Shown in pieces: positions 55,278 to 64,000 of a stretch of DNA of 64,000 bases. The number at the start of each line of letters is the position of its first letter. Positions within the stretch are counted from its first letter, which is position 1. The stretch is taken from NCBI RefSeq assembly GCF_030409905.1, contig NZ_JAUFQT010000001.1:1696001-1760000 (forward strand). Direction: 5' to 3'. The notes beneath the pieces are model-generated. The model saw only the letters and a list, made by a program, of their open reading frames with translations. It ran no database searches and had not been told where the DNA came from. A program made the translations under genes and the position numbers. Source of the stretch: Echinicola jeungdonensis (GTDB taxonomy: Bacteria > Bacteroidota > Bacteroidia > Cytophagales > Cyclobacteriaceae).

Positions 55278-55727
55278 TCATCCTTTTTTAATCCCTTCAA
55301 CCCTGTTTTTCAAACTTAAATTCATGGCCTCAAAACCCGGTTTTGTCTCTTTTAGTAGTTTCTTTTTCAATATAGGAACCAAAATTCCTTTGAACTTTTC
55401 GCTATGAACAAAAGTGGTGCTGCCATCAGGGTTTTCTAACAACTCAAATCTGTGTTCCCCATCAAAAAGCCCCTTGAACCCAAGATTTCCCAGCCATTGG
55501 AATTCCTTGTTTTTTTCAAGTGCAATGATTTTGGGCATAAAATTCATCCCCGACAGGTTTACTTTGATGGTTTTCCCGATTTGAATTTTACCGGTAAGGG
55601 ATTTGATAAAAGGGTTCCATTGGGGATAATTATCAAAATCCATCAAAATGGCCCATACTAGTTTGGGCTTTGCTTCAATATGGATTTGCGTGTAGATCTT
55701 CATGGATTTTTGTGTTTTGTTTAACAC
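55278..55727 (-). CDS. SRPBCC (START-like) domain protein
   Basis: A 149-residue single-domain protein. The opening IHIEAKPKLVWAILMDFDNYPQWNPF is the typical polyketide-cyclase/START start, and the strands and long C-terminal helix follow. The hydrophobic cavity ligand is unknown. Probably co-transcribed with the YdeI-like gene. Confidence 0.8.
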   Translation of the reverse strand: MLNKTQKSMKIYTQIHIEAKPKLVWAILMDFDNYPQWNPFIKSLTGKIQIGKTIKVNLSGMNFMPKIIALEKNKEFQWLGNLGFKGLFDGEHRFELLENPDGSTTFVHSEKFKGILVPILKKKLLKETKPGFEAMNLSLKNRVEGIKKG

Positions 55728-55766
55728 AAAGCTCAGAAAAGCATGAATAAAAAATCTTGATATACA

Positions 55767-56366
55767 TCAAGAAATGCCATTGTTTCGGATCCTGCTGAGC
55801 GTCTCCGCGCTCATCCCCATCATGGAGGCCAGATAATGCAGCGGAACTTCATTAAAAAGTTCTTTTTTGTACTGGAAAATTTGTTGGAATCGCTGTTCAG
55901 CAGAGAGAGATAAGAAACCAAAAACCCGGTCTTCCAGGGTCAAAAAGCATTTGGCGATAAACAATTTCTCCAGTTCAGGCCACTGAGGAACTATGTTGGC
56001 TAATTGACGGTAACTTTCTTTTTCAATTGTAAATAATTCACAATCCGTCAATGCTTGAATATTTCTTCTGGCGGGAGTATGGAAGAATAAACTGGAAAGG
56101 TCGGTCACCAACTCCCCTTTGGAAGAAATCCACTGGGTGATGTCTTTGCCTTCTTCATATTCGAATATTCTAAGATGACCGCTTTTGATAAAACTGAGTT
56201 TTTCACAATAAGCACCGCTTCGGGTAAAATATTCCCCTTTTGGCAAAGTCCTGTACACAAATTTCCGGCTCAATACGTCCAGGTACTTTGATGGAATATT
56301 AAAATAGGTGCAAAGATAAGATTCAAGGGCTGTCATAGGGTTGCAGGTTGGAATCACAAAACCCAA
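55767..56366 (-). CDS. Crp/Fnr-family regulator (third in the window)
   Basis: A 199-residue regulator: a cNMP-binding-like barrel at about 35-130 (LPKGEYFTRSGAYCEKLSFIKSGHLRIF) and a winged helix ending YLASMMGMSAETLSRIRNNGIS. No FNR-type cysteine group. ATG at codon 11 is an alternative start. It is near the START-domain gene downstream, whose expression it may control. Confidence 0.83.
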   Translation of the reverse strand: MGFVIPTCNPMTALESYLCTYFNIPSKYLDVLSRKFVYRTLPKGEYFTRSGAYCEKLSFIKSGHLRIFEYEEGKDITQWISSKGELVTDLSSLFFHTPARRNIQALTDCELFTIEKESYRQLANIVPQWPELEKLFIAKCFLTLEDRVFGFLSLSAEQRFQQIFQYKKELFNEVPLHYLASMMGMSAETLSRIRNNGIS

Positions 56367-56466
56367 ATATAGGTTGAAATGATATATAGAGACTTAATGT
56401 GGAAATCAATTTAACTGGTAATAATTGGATTGAGTTTTGTTGTAAGTTGGAGAAAACAATTGTTCT

Positions 56467-57537
56467 ATGAAAAAGGCATTTTATTTTTATTTGCTTTTCC
56501 TGATGGTTGCCATTGGATGCAGTCCGGAAAAAGTGGATATGCCCAAGGGAACTTTTTATGGGGTATTGCCCTGTGCGGATTGTCCAGGAATTAGTTACGA
56601 ATTACAGATAAATCCTGATTCCACCTATACAGAGAAGGTGGTTTATCAGGAGAGAAGCGAGGAGATATTAAGCCATGGTGGAAATATTGTTTTTGCAAAT
56701 AAGGGGATTTTGACCCTTTCTGATAAATACGAGAGGGAAAGTATGCGCAAGTTTAAGTTTGAGGGGGATAGCTTAATAATGCTTGACAATTCAGGAAAGG
56801 AGGTATCCGGAAGATTGGCCCAATATTATGTTTTGCATAAGTCAATGCCTGATAACTTTTCCCTGGATTTGGTCAAAAAGTCAACATTTGACTTTAGGGG
56901 TAGAGGAAATGAGCCCTTTTGGTCCCTGGAAATAGATTTCGGGAAAAAAATGGTTTTCAAACCTATGGAAGGGGAAACAGTCATGACGCCGGTTTCGGAG
57001 GCAATACGCACTCCAGATACCAATGTCCTTCGTTACCAGGCAGAGACTGAAAATGGTTCATTACAGGTGACCATTTTTAGAAAGAAAGGCCAGGATACCC
57101 TGTCTGGTGAAGAATTCGGCCATGAGGTAAAGGTATGGGTGAAAACCGGTAAGGAAGAGGAATTTCAGGAATATGCAGGATGTGGGGATTATCTGGGTGA
57201 TTTTCGACTCAATAACCTTTGGACCCTGGAATCTATCAATTGGGAGAATTTGGTAGAAAAAAGCAAGGTCCCCTATCTGGAATTTGAATTGCAAAATAGC
57301 CGCTTTAATGGTTTTGGCGGCTGTAACCGGATCAATGGCGACATTTTCCTGGAAGGAAACAGCATTGCTTTTGGCAAAATCATTTCCACTAAAATGGCCT
57401 GTCCCAACCTGGAAAAAGAACATGTTTTTTTGGAGCAAATTAGTGAAAGGGAGTACTCCTTTACCTTTGAGGGTGAAAACCTGGTCATGATTAATGAACA
57501 GGATACTTTGATTTTCAGGAAGGGAATGGAAAAGTAG
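56467..57537 (+). CDS. NlpE-META domain lipoprotein
   Basis: A 356-residue lipoprotein with lipobox AIGC (C19). The NlpE-type N-terminal domain (about 25-125) has the CADCPG pair, then a COG3650-like part with FRGRGNEPFWSLEIDF (about 140-235), then a META domain (about 245-350, GFGGCNRINGDI and CPNLEKE). NlpE senses envelope stress and copper in E. coli; META domains occur in heat-shock and resistance proteins. The combined three-part chain is a Bacteroidota arrangement. Confidence 0.85.
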   Translation: MKKAFYFYLLFLMVAIGCSPEKVDMPKGTFYGVLPCADCPGISYELQINPDSTYTEKVVYQERSEEILSHGGNIVFANKGILTLSDKYERESMRKFKFEGDSLIMLDNSGKEVSGRLAQYYVLHKSMPDNFSLDLVKKSTFDFRGRGNEPFWSLEIDFGKKMVFKPMEGETVMTPVSEAIRTPDTNVLRYQAETENGSLQVTIFRKKGQDTLSGEEFGHEVKVWVKTGKEEEFQEYAGCGDYLGDFRLNNLWTLESINWENLVEKSKVPYLEFELQNSRFNGFGGCNRINGDIFLEGNSIAFGKIISTKMACPNLEKEHVFLEQISEREYSFTFEGENLVMINEQDTLIFRKGMEK

Positions 57538-57595
57538 TAGTTTTCTTTAGCAAGGAGCAAAGTTTAAGGTTTTTAGAAAGTGGATTTAGTAGGAG

Positions 57596-57615
57596 TTCCA
57601 GTCTGGAGACTGGAA
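57596..57615. repeat. REP-like palindrome
   Basis: TTCCAGTC (57596-57603) pairs with GACTGGAA (57608-57615) around TGGA, in the gap between convergent genes. Confidence 0.5.
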
Positions 57616-57650
57616 TTATTTCGTAAAATCTCAATTCTAATATCTCCCAT

Positions 57651-58319
57651 CTATTTTATCAATCGCATGGCTTCCCTCTCACTCAAATTTTCCAAGGGGT
57701 GGTTTTTTACAAATTCCCTGACCCACTGAGGACTCGTTTTACTGTATTGTGGGAGGATCCAGCCAATGGCCTTATTGATAAAAAACTCTTTTGAACCTAA
57801 AAGGGGCTGGATGATACTTTCCAGCAAATCAGTGTTCAGGGATTCCTTATAATTAAATTGAAATAGCAGGAAGCAACGTTGCAACCAAATATTTCCGGAG
57901 GCCAACCATTTTTCCACCATAGGTCCTCTTTCATCTGGGAATTTTTTGAAATAAGCTCCCAATAAATGGCTGGCAATAAAATCCACCGTATCCCACCAGG
58001 ACTTTGTCAACACCATGTATTCCAATAAATAGATATCTTCCCTGGTCATCTCCTTTTGGTACTTGTCCATTAATTCCTGTGCAAAATACTGGAATTCCCT
58101 TTCTGGCTTTTCCCAAAGGGTTTTGATGATTTTTTCCAGTTCACTTTTTGGTGGTAGGGCCATTTTTATTAAGAATTCCCTTTGAAGAGGCCGCCTAATC
58201 GGGGATTTAAGGCCCAAAAACTCAAATTGATTTTTCATATAAGCCTTTTGCCCTTGGGCAATTTCCTGGTTGGAATGGCTATAAAAAGCATTTTCTAAGG
58301 ATTCTAAGTAGGAGGGCAT
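57651..58319 (-). CDS. DNA alkylation repair protein (AlkD-like)
   Basis: A 222-residue HEAT-repeat protein of the AlkC/AlkD family. GLKSPIRRPLQREFLIK, SWWDTVDFIASHLLG and FFINKAIGWILPQYSKTSPQWV match the family's active-cleft helices. It would excise cationic alkylpurines such as 3-methyladenine from DNA. Confidence 0.88.
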   Translation of the reverse strand: MPSYLESLENAFYSHSNQEIAQGQKAYMKNQFEFLGLKSPIRRPLQREFLIKMALPPKSELEKIIKTLWEKPEREFQYFAQELMDKYQKEMTREDIYLLEYMVLTKSWWDTVDFIASHLLGAYFKKFPDERGPMVEKWLASGNIWLQRCFLLFQFNYKESLNTDLLESIIQPLLGSKEFFINKAIGWILPQYSKTSPQWVREFVKNHPLENLSEREAMRLIK

Positions 58320-58349
58320 GGATGCTTGGACAAAAATAATGGATCAAGT

Positions 58350-58844
58350 TTAATCCAAATTTAAGCTCATATCCCGGTTTCTCAAGTCAATACCACCCTG
58401 AAGAATAGATTTAAGGTTCGCTAGATAAAAAGTCCAACCTGACTTACATTCTACATGATAACTGATCTCCGTGGTATCAAAATGGGGAATTTTTTCTTGT
58501 TTAAGTTCGATCATGCTTCCCTGCTCATGGGGATTGACTTTTACGCTGACCACCCCGGCTTCTCCAAATGTAAATTTCAAAAAGTCCTTTTCATTATTTT
58601 CCTTGATCTTTCCATGCTCCACCACGCTGTCAGGGTAGCCATGCCAAAACCATTTATAGGTGTCACCCACTTGAATTTGTGCTTCCTTTTTTCTTCTGGT
58701 ACCATCCGCGCAGGTAAACTCAGCAAGCCTGAGAAACCACTTTTCTAAATTTTCCTGGCTTGTCCAGGAATGAAAAACCTCATCAGGGGAGGCAGAAATA
58801 GGGATTTTGATCGTAAACTGTCTCCAGTCAAAATCATCTTTCAT
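58350..58844 (-). CDS. SRPBCC/AHSA1-like protein
   Basis: A 164-residue START-like protein of the Aha1 group: FTIKIPISASPDEVFHSWTSQENLEKWF at the start and the closing GWTFYLANLKSILQGGIDLR helix. The biological ligand is unknown. Co-oriented with alkD (30 bp downstream). Confidence 0.82.
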   Translation of the reverse strand: MKDDFDWRQFTIKIPISASPDEVFHSWTSQENLEKWFLRLAEFTCADGTRRKKEAQIQVGDTYKWFWHGYPDSVVEHGKIKENNEKDFLKFTFGEAGVVSVKVNPHEQGSMIELKQEKIPHFDTTEISYHVECKSGWTFYLANLKSILQGGIDLRNRDMSLNLD

Positions 58845-58963
58845 AATTAGGGTAAAGGTTTTCTATGGATTATCAGTTAATTAGAATTACATATTTATGG
58901 AAAGCGTTGATATCCATAAGTTTAATATTCATTTTTTAGCTGGAATGAAGACAAACAAATGGC

Positions 58964-60685
58964 TTATTTTACCCTGGCATTTTCCAATTGAATATCCGCT
59001 GTAGACCATACTGTTGCCAATTGGTTTTCTACCTCAGCTAATTTTTCACTTTGATCACTTTTTTTATAGGCCCATTTTAGCCCATGTAAAGCCCATCCAT
59101 TTTTAGGGAGGTTCTCCAAATCCTCCTGAAAGGTTTTGATGGCAGCATCATATTTTCCAGCATCATTTTGCACGGAACCTAAATGATGCCGAACAGAAAA
59201 GAACCAGTCTGGAGGCTCATTATAGTTGAGCTGGTCTTCAATTTCCACGGCTTCCTTCAGCAATTGGATGCTTTGATCATATTTACCCTCACTGGCCAAT
59301 ATTTCACCTTCCAGAACCCGGGTGGCAATCTGCATTAAGGTATGGACCGAATTGATATCCCAAATGGTCAATTCCTTTAAGCTTTCATCCTTTGCATATT
59401 GATCCAGCTTTTCCAATTCCATTTTGGCATTTTCCAGATTCTTTTTGCCCAAATAGGCCATTCCTCTGGCATAATGCCTGACAGCGGATGGATATTTAAG
59501 CTGCAAATCTTCATTTTCCATGGCCAGGACTTTATTCCAAAGGCCCAATTTTACATAAACGTAATATGGGATGGTATAATAATGTTGTAGAGTACCCCAT
59601 CCCGGCTGCTTCATTATTTCTGTGTTGGTATGTTCGGCAAGTTTTTGGGCGCCTTCTATGGCCCACTGGCTATTTCCCTCCAAAGTAGCTGTGGCAGCCA
59701 TGAAGTGGTAGTTATGGGGAAAATAAGCCAATGGGTAAGCTCCTTGGGCATGACATGCAGTGACATAAAGGCTGTCCACTTTAACAGCCCTTATATTGGC
59801 CAGGGTGCCTTTATGGTAATCCCCCGTGCGGATGTAAACATGAGAAGGCATATGCACCAGGTGGCCTGCTCCAGGCACAGCGTCATCATCAAATAGTCGG
59901 GCACTCTTGTAAGCATTTTCTGGATTTTTGGAGGCTTCTACCGCATGAATGTAAAAATGGTGAGCACCTATATGATCGGGATCAAGGGCAAAAACCTTAT
60001 CCAAGGCATCCAGGATTTCAGGAGTCCATGGTTTGGGCTGACCCTTTTTATCCCACAAATCCCAAGGGTGCATATCCATTAAGGATTCTGCATATAGAGC
60101 ACCAATATGAGGGTCCCTTGGGTATTCTTGAAATACTTTTTTCATGGCCTCTGAATAGGCCAAATCCAGGTCCGTACGATCCTCCGGGGCCGTAGCCTTA
60201 TAACGTTTCGCTAGGGCCTTTATCATTGCCCTTTCTTTTGGACTGGCTTCTTCTGATGCTTCCAATGCTTTTTGGACTGCCTTATAGGCTCTAGAGTAAT
60301 TATCACTCTCCATACCAGCATTATAGTTGGGCCCCAGTACATAGGCATAGCCCCAATGGGCCATGGCACAATTAGGATCCAATTTGCCGGCATAATAAAA
60401 GGACCTGGCTGCTTCAGCATGGTTAAAGCCATAGGAAAGAACCATTCCCTGATTGAAATATTGTTGGGCAAGTGGGTTAGAGGTGGTTATTGGAATGTGA
60501 AGGACATTCAGTCCATCAAATAAAGGGGCTTTATTGTCCCCAGCATACCAAGCTGTGTCCACCGTAAGGGCTCCGCAAATTTTAATGGAAGGGGTTGCTG
60601 AACTTTCTGTTTTTTTTTCTTTTGGATTACAACTAAAAAACAAAATGATCAGCAAACCCCAAAATATCAATTTTCTTTTCATCAC
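58964..60685 (-). CDS. TPR lipoprotein with histidine-rich core
   Basis: A 573-residue lipoprotein (lipobox FFSC, cysteine at 19). Tetratricopeptide repeats occur at about 75-135 and 390-550. A conserved histidine-rich middle carries AHHFYIHAVEAS, HMPSHVYIRTGDYH and CHAQGAYPLAYFPHNYHF. The His-rich block hints at a metal or haem site that I cannot prove. It starts 9 bp after the flavoprotein gene and forms an operon with it. Confidence 0.8.
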   Translation of the reverse strand: MMKRKLIFWGLLIILFFSCNPKEKKTESSATPSIKICGALTVDTAWYAGDNKAPLFDGLNVLHIPITTSNPLAQQYFNQGMVLSYGFNHAEAARSFYYAGKLDPNCAMAHWGYAYVLGPNYNAGMESDNYSRAYKAVQKALEASEEASPKERAMIKALAKRYKATAPEDRTDLDLAYSEAMKKVFQEYPRDPHIGALYAESLMDMHPWDLWDKKGQPKPWTPEILDALDKVFALDPDHIGAHHFYIHAVEASKNPENAYKSARLFDDDAVPGAGHLVHMPSHVYIRTGDYHKGTLANIRAVKVDSLYVTACHAQGAYPLAYFPHNYHFMAATATLEGNSQWAIEGAQKLAEHTNTEIMKQPGWGTLQHYYTIPYYVYVKLGLWNKVLAMENEDLQLKYPSAVRHYARGMAYLGKKNLENAKMELEKLDQYAKDESLKELTIWDINSVHTLMQIATRVLEGEILASEGKYDQSIQLLKEAVEIEDQLNYNEPPDWFFSVRHHLGSVQNDAGKYDAAIKTFQEDLENLPKNGWALHGLKWAYKKSDQSEKLAEVENQLATVWSTADIQLENARVK

Positions 60686-60694
60686 TCCTAATTA

Positions 60695-62122
60695 TTATGT
60701 TCCTGCATTTGGCTTAGGCGGGATATTTTGGTTGATGGAAAAGAAATTATCGGGGTCATATTTGGCTTTGATGTGGGCCAATTTTTCATAATTATCCCGG
60801 TAAGAAGCCTTGACCCTGTCGGTTCCTTCCTCCATCATAAAGTTGACATAGGCACCTCCGGCAGAATAGGGGTGGATGCCATCCCAATAAGCTTTGGCCC
60901 ATTGGCTGATTTTATCTTTGTTGGCTGGGTCAGGGTCAACCCCCACAATGACCTGGGCCCAATTGGCATCCCGGTAACAGAAGGCCGTGTCAGTATTACT
61001 TTTATCATGGGATGCACCATTGATAGGATAAAAGTGAACGGTAGAATGAGGAGTGGGCAAATTATTCGCATGTTTTAAGTTTTCTTCAATGGCTTCATCA
61101 CTTAAATCCTTGACAAAATCTGCTTTCCAATACCATTGTAGGCCTTTGGGATATAGGGCATCAAACATGGTTTGCAAATGGTCAAAATGAATTGGGCCTA
61201 CATAATCCAATACTGGTTTTTTGAAGTCTCTGAACTTTTGTAAGGCTTTTTGGGATCGGGCTTCATCCCCAATATTGCACCATAGTAAACCGCACATTTT
61301 TTTGAGATGAAGTTCTTCTGGGAAAATGGGTACAGGGGGAACGGTCAAAAAGGCAAAATAACAGTAAATTTCCTTGGGAGCTCCCAGGATAAATTCTCTA
61401 TAAAATTTCATGATTTCCCGGGCTTCAGACAATGGCCAAAACATCGGGCCACCTTGGATAATACCGACTGGATGCATCTGAAACTTGAAGGAAGTTACGA
61501 TGCCAAAATTTCCCCCACCACCTCTGATGGCCCAGAAAAGGTCAGGGTGATTTTCCTGGTCCACTTTTACAAATGATCCATCCGCCAACACCATATCAGC
61601 CTCAAGAAGGCTATCAATGGTAAGGCCATATGCCCTGGACAAATGGCCCAGACCCCCTCCCAAAGTCAATCCGGAAATGCCAGTGGTAGAAAGGATCCCG
61701 GTGGGCACTGCTTGCCCAAAAGCTTGTGTGGCATGGTCCAGGTCTCCCAAAGTACATCCCCCTTCTACTCGGACTGTATTTTCAGCTAAATTAAACAAGA
61801 TGCCCTTCATGTTGGATAAATCAATGACCAGCCCATTGTCTACCATGCCCAGGCCTCCGGCATTATGGCCTCCTCCTTTTATTGCCACAGTGAGCTGGTG
61901 GCTTTTGGCAAATTGGACACAATGTATCACATCGGCCACGTTGCTGCATTTGACAATCAAGGAAGGATAACGGTCAATCATGCCATTATACACCTTTCTG
62001 GATTCATCATATTCCAGGGAGTCAGGGGTGATAACCATTCCCCTTACAATATGCTCTAATTCTTGGACTAAAGTTTCGTTCAGTTTGACGACTTTGGTGT
62101 TGTGAATGGTACTTGGGCTCAT
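60695..62122 (-). CDS. BBE-type FAD-dependent oxidoreductase
   Basis: A 475-residue flavoprotein of the berberine-bridge/hexose-oxidase class. The flavin-linking histidine is H86 in IKGGGHNAGG. The second linking site reads GHLSRAYGLTID, where bicovalent members have cysteine, so the flavin is held by one bond. A BBE motif closes the protein (DPDNFFSINQNI). It oxidises sugars or alcohols to lactones or aldehydes with O2, by family. Cytosolic, as no signal peptide is seen. Confidence 0.88.
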   Translation of the reverse strand: MSPSTIHNTKVVKLNETLVQELEHIVRGMVITPDSLEYDESRKVYNGMIDRYPSLIVKCSNVADVIHCVQFAKSHQLTVAIKGGGHNAGGLGMVDNGLVIDLSNMKGILFNLAENTVRVEGGCTLGDLDHATQAFGQAVPTGILSTTGISGLTLGGGLGHLSRAYGLTIDSLLEADMVLADGSFVKVDQENHPDLFWAIRGGGGNFGIVTSFKFQMHPVGIIQGGPMFWPLSEAREIMKFYREFILGAPKEIYCYFAFLTVPPVPIFPEELHLKKMCGLLWCNIGDEARSQKALQKFRDFKKPVLDYVGPIHFDHLQTMFDALYPKGLQWYWKADFVKDLSDEAIEENLKHANNLPTPHSTVHFYPINGASHDKSNTDTAFCYRDANWAQVIVGVDPDPANKDKISQWAKAYWDGIHPYSAGGAYVNFMMEEGTDRVKASYRDNYEKLAHIKAKYDPDNFFSINQNIPPKPNAGT

Positions 62123-62354
62123 GATTTTTTGGGATTTAGGTGAAATTTTTTTGAGGAAAATACTAAAGGCATTTCCATTTCAATTTACTCCATTCTCTGG
62201 TCAAGATGCTAACACTATTGGATCAAAAAATGCCAATATCTGATCAGGAAAATAGAGTGGGTAGATATTTAAGAAAAAGATTGGGAAGGTTTAAATTCCG
62301 GCAAGGAAAGAAAAGTTTTCTTTCTTTTTAGGATTCGGCAAGTTGATTTATTAT

Positions 62355-63443
62355 TCAACTGTGATGATGGATAGCAGAAGGTTTGCAGCCGTATTTTGCA
62401 GTAAAGCATTTGGCAAAGTAGGAGGGATTGTTGAAGCCTACTTCCAAGGCAATTTGGGTAACATTATCGCTCTTTTGCTTTAATAAGTCAAAGGCTTTTT
62501 CTAATCGAAGATCCCTGAAAAACAAACTTGGAGATCGGCCGGTGATGGCAGTGATTTTCCGGTACAATTGGGGTCTGCTGATCCCCGTGATCTGGCAAAG
62601 GTGAGGAATGGTGAATTTTTGATTGGAAAGGTGGAGTTCTGTACAATTCAGGACATTAGTTAAGAATTTCTCATCAGATGGAGCCAAGCATTTTACCCCA
62701 TTCCCATTAAAAAACAACTCTTCGGTGTTGACCTTTCCTGCTCGGGGGGAGATTATTACCTGGTAATCTTTAGCTACATGACTTAGCATTTGTGCCTGCT
62801 GAATAATTGCGGAAAGGGAGTTGGTTTTTTCTCCAAAGGGGCTGGATGCACTTAGGCCCATTTTGAAAATAACTTTTGGGCTAAAATTCCGGTTATGAAT
62901 TAGAATCTGTTGGAGGGATCTGGCACAATGGTAGGCTGATTTCACATCATGGAATACCCCAATTATACTTTCCTCTTGGGTTTGACCTATTTCCCGGCCT
63001 CTAAATTCCCTCAATTTTTCGGTGATAATGGCTCTAGCCCAAGGAGGAACTTCCAAATTGTGGCTTTTATTGGAAAAAATTGGATCTGGGGTAATGGGCC
63101 TGATGGATATTACCAAAACCCCCCGGAAACCAAGACTATCCGTTTCCTTGTCATTGGGAAAAAAATCCGTAAACTTCTGGGTACTTTTTGGAGCAAAATT
63201 TCCGGCTTCCACTTGGGTCAAGTCAATAGGAACCTCGCCAAAGGTAAGTTCATGGGCCAAATTACAGGTTGATTTATCAGGGCCTTCAATCAAGCAAAAG
63301 AAACCTCTTCCTTCCTCATTGAACCAAAATTGGTGATAAGAGATCTCCAATTGTTGGTGAAAAGGAAGGGCTGATAAATAGGTTTTTTTAACTTCATTAA
63401 TGCTTCCCAATGGGATGTGATGATAAGCCATAAAAAGTGGCAT
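62355..63443 (-). CDS. AraC-family regulator with DUF4242-like N-terminus
   Basis: A 362-residue regulator with an unusual N-terminal part. Residues about 1-120 look like the DUF4242/SCO4226 small-ligand or metal-binding fold, about 130-240 like a degenerate class III nucleotide cyclase region (VIFKMGLSASSPFG), and about 255-362 is an AraC HTH (ITGISRPQLYRKITAITGR, IALEVGFNNPSYFAKCF). It lies upstream of the flavoprotein-TPR operon on the same strand and probably controls it. Confidence 0.8.
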   Translation of the reverse strand: MPLFMAYHHIPLGSINEVKKTYLSALPFHQQLEISYHQFWFNEEGRGFFCLIEGPDKSTCNLAHELTFGEVPIDLTQVEAGNFAPKSTQKFTDFFPNDKETDSLGFRGVLVISIRPITPDPIFSNKSHNLEVPPWARAIITEKLREFRGREIGQTQEESIIGVFHDVKSAYHCARSLQQILIHNRNFSPKVIFKMGLSASSPFGEKTNSLSAIIQQAQMLSHVAKDYQVIISPRAGKVNTEELFFNGNGVKCLAPSDEKFLTNVLNCTELHLSNQKFTIPHLCQITGISRPQLYRKITAITGRSPSLFFRDLRLEKAFDLLKQKSDNVTQIALEVGFNNPSYFAKCFTAKYGCKPSAIHHHS

Positions 63444-63788
63444 GGTTGTAACCTTTTGGTTATTATAAAGTTACGACTTTAAGCCTACTATTGGAAGATG
63501 AATCTTAGCAATGGTTTGTATGACTTTTTTTCGTCCACCAGTTGGAAAAAAATCATGATAGCTTGTTTTGCATTCCTTGAAATTCATAAAAGTTCACCAA
63601 GGAATTACACCATTTTGTGTGTAAATATCTCCCTTATTTCAGATAAGGGGCTAAAGAAGATTGCCGATTATCTAAGTTTCAATTTTTAGGTGGAAATGCT
63701 CAATTTTTATATCCCGCCGTTCAATTGGAGGGTAAATGGAAACCATTACTGGAACCCCATTGAATTAAGTACCTAATTCAACTAATCC
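63444..63788. other. Gene-free spacer near the right edge
   Basis: About 345 bases between the AraC-type gene and the partial START-domain gene. A 63-codon frame at 63498-63689 shows no family or signal character. No repeat is seen. Confidence 0.45.
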
Positions 63789-64000
63789 CTAACTTTTGGT
63801 TTCGGCATAATTTTTAAAATTATTTAAGATAGCTTGCCAGCCATCCCTTTGCATTTCTATTGGGTTTTCTAATTCAGCCTGAAATTGGGTAGTGATCTTT
63901 GTTTTTCCCTCCAGTTCGTCAAAATTGATCATGACTTTTCGACCATCTGTAAGGGTGTAGACTATTTTTTGATGAGGGATCACCTCGTCATAAGTGGCTT
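63789..64000 (-). CDS. AHSA1/SRPBCC protein, 5' end cut by the window
   Basis: The C-terminal part of a START-like protein, open to the window edge: TYDEVIPHQKIVYTLTDGRK, then TKITTQFQAE and a closing helix GWQAILNNFKNYAE. The reading frame continues past position 64000, so the apparent GTG start at 63981-63983 is not the true one. At least 70 residues are present here. Confidence 0.8.
   Translation of the reverse strand, partial: ATYDEVIPHQKIVYTLTDGRKVMINFDELEGKTKITTQFQAELENPIEMQRDGWQAILNNFKNYAETKS

Noticed and set aside
63498..63689. 63-codon plus-strand frame near the right edge
   Set aside because: Composition and lack of ribosome-binding site suggest chance.

Overview
The window is chromosomal DNA from a member of the Bacteroidota, most probably a Cytophagales bacterium of the Cyclobacteriaceae type. 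The support is moderate A+T richness, several promoters of the Bacteroidota form TTG-N19-23-TAnnTTTG, many Sec-signal lipoproteins, tRNA genes without encoded CCA, and family content such as a GH43 enzyme, ArsS with its peroxidase-like partner, DUF3365 and alginate-export-type porins. Genus cannot be fixed from the sequence alone. No prophage, transposase or CRISPR array was seen.

Layout. 0-2.2 kb: a ClC chloride channel, then an A+T-rich gap with five DnaA-box-like sites, three of them perfect and spaced exactly 10 bp apart (candidate replication origin). 2.2-9.6 kb: a Fur-type regulator, a duplicated aspartic protease with PDZ, a large multi-PAS histidine kinase, and a lemA-TPM-TPM operon. 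9.7-16 kb, mostly minus strand: methyltransferase, monooxygenase, DoxX-like protein, Crp-type regulator, RluF, a YdeP-type molybdopterin oxidoreductase and a lipoprotein.

16.2-30.4 kb is the most coherent block. An FNR-like regulator with four candidate cluster cysteines is followed by a same-strand train: outer-membrane porin, NrtA-type lipoprotein, NrtB-type permease, two ATPases, HemA, a single-domain globin, a c-type haem lipoprotein (DUF3365), a small membrane protein with paired histidines, a flavin/2Fe-2S reductase, CcmF (broken by a 1-nt frameshift) and a pentahaem cytochrome. A dyad of the form TACGTA-N4-TAC(G/T)TA lies upstream of both the regulator and the porin. I read the block as oxygen-controlled uptake of nitrate or nitrite plus haem supply, NO handling and electron transfer. 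No nitrate or nitrite reductase lies in the window, so the substrate is inferred from family only.

30.6-38.7 kb: two small unknown genes, REP-like repeats, a murein-peptide-like set (M14 peptidase, Ala-Glu epimerase, PLP enzyme), a SpoU methyltransferase and MutS. 38.8-41.4 kb: tRNA-Gly(GCC), tRNA-Leu(TAA), a GH43 enzyme, and a promoter-RNA-terminator unit encoding a tRNA-Leu-like RNA with an abnormal anticodon loop and a 54-nt variable region. 41.7-54.2 kb: a lipoprotein, the arsenosugar pair, a 48-residue basic protein, MscS, a second Fur protein, an orphan ABC ATPase, OxyR, an M20 peptidase, DsbD and a LysR regulator. 54.3-64 kb: a structured gene-free stretch, small stress and START-domain proteins, a Crp-type regulator, an NlpE/META lipoprotein, AlkD, and a DUF4242-AraC regulator next to a flavoprotein/TPR lipoprotein operon. 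A START-domain gene is cut by the right edge.
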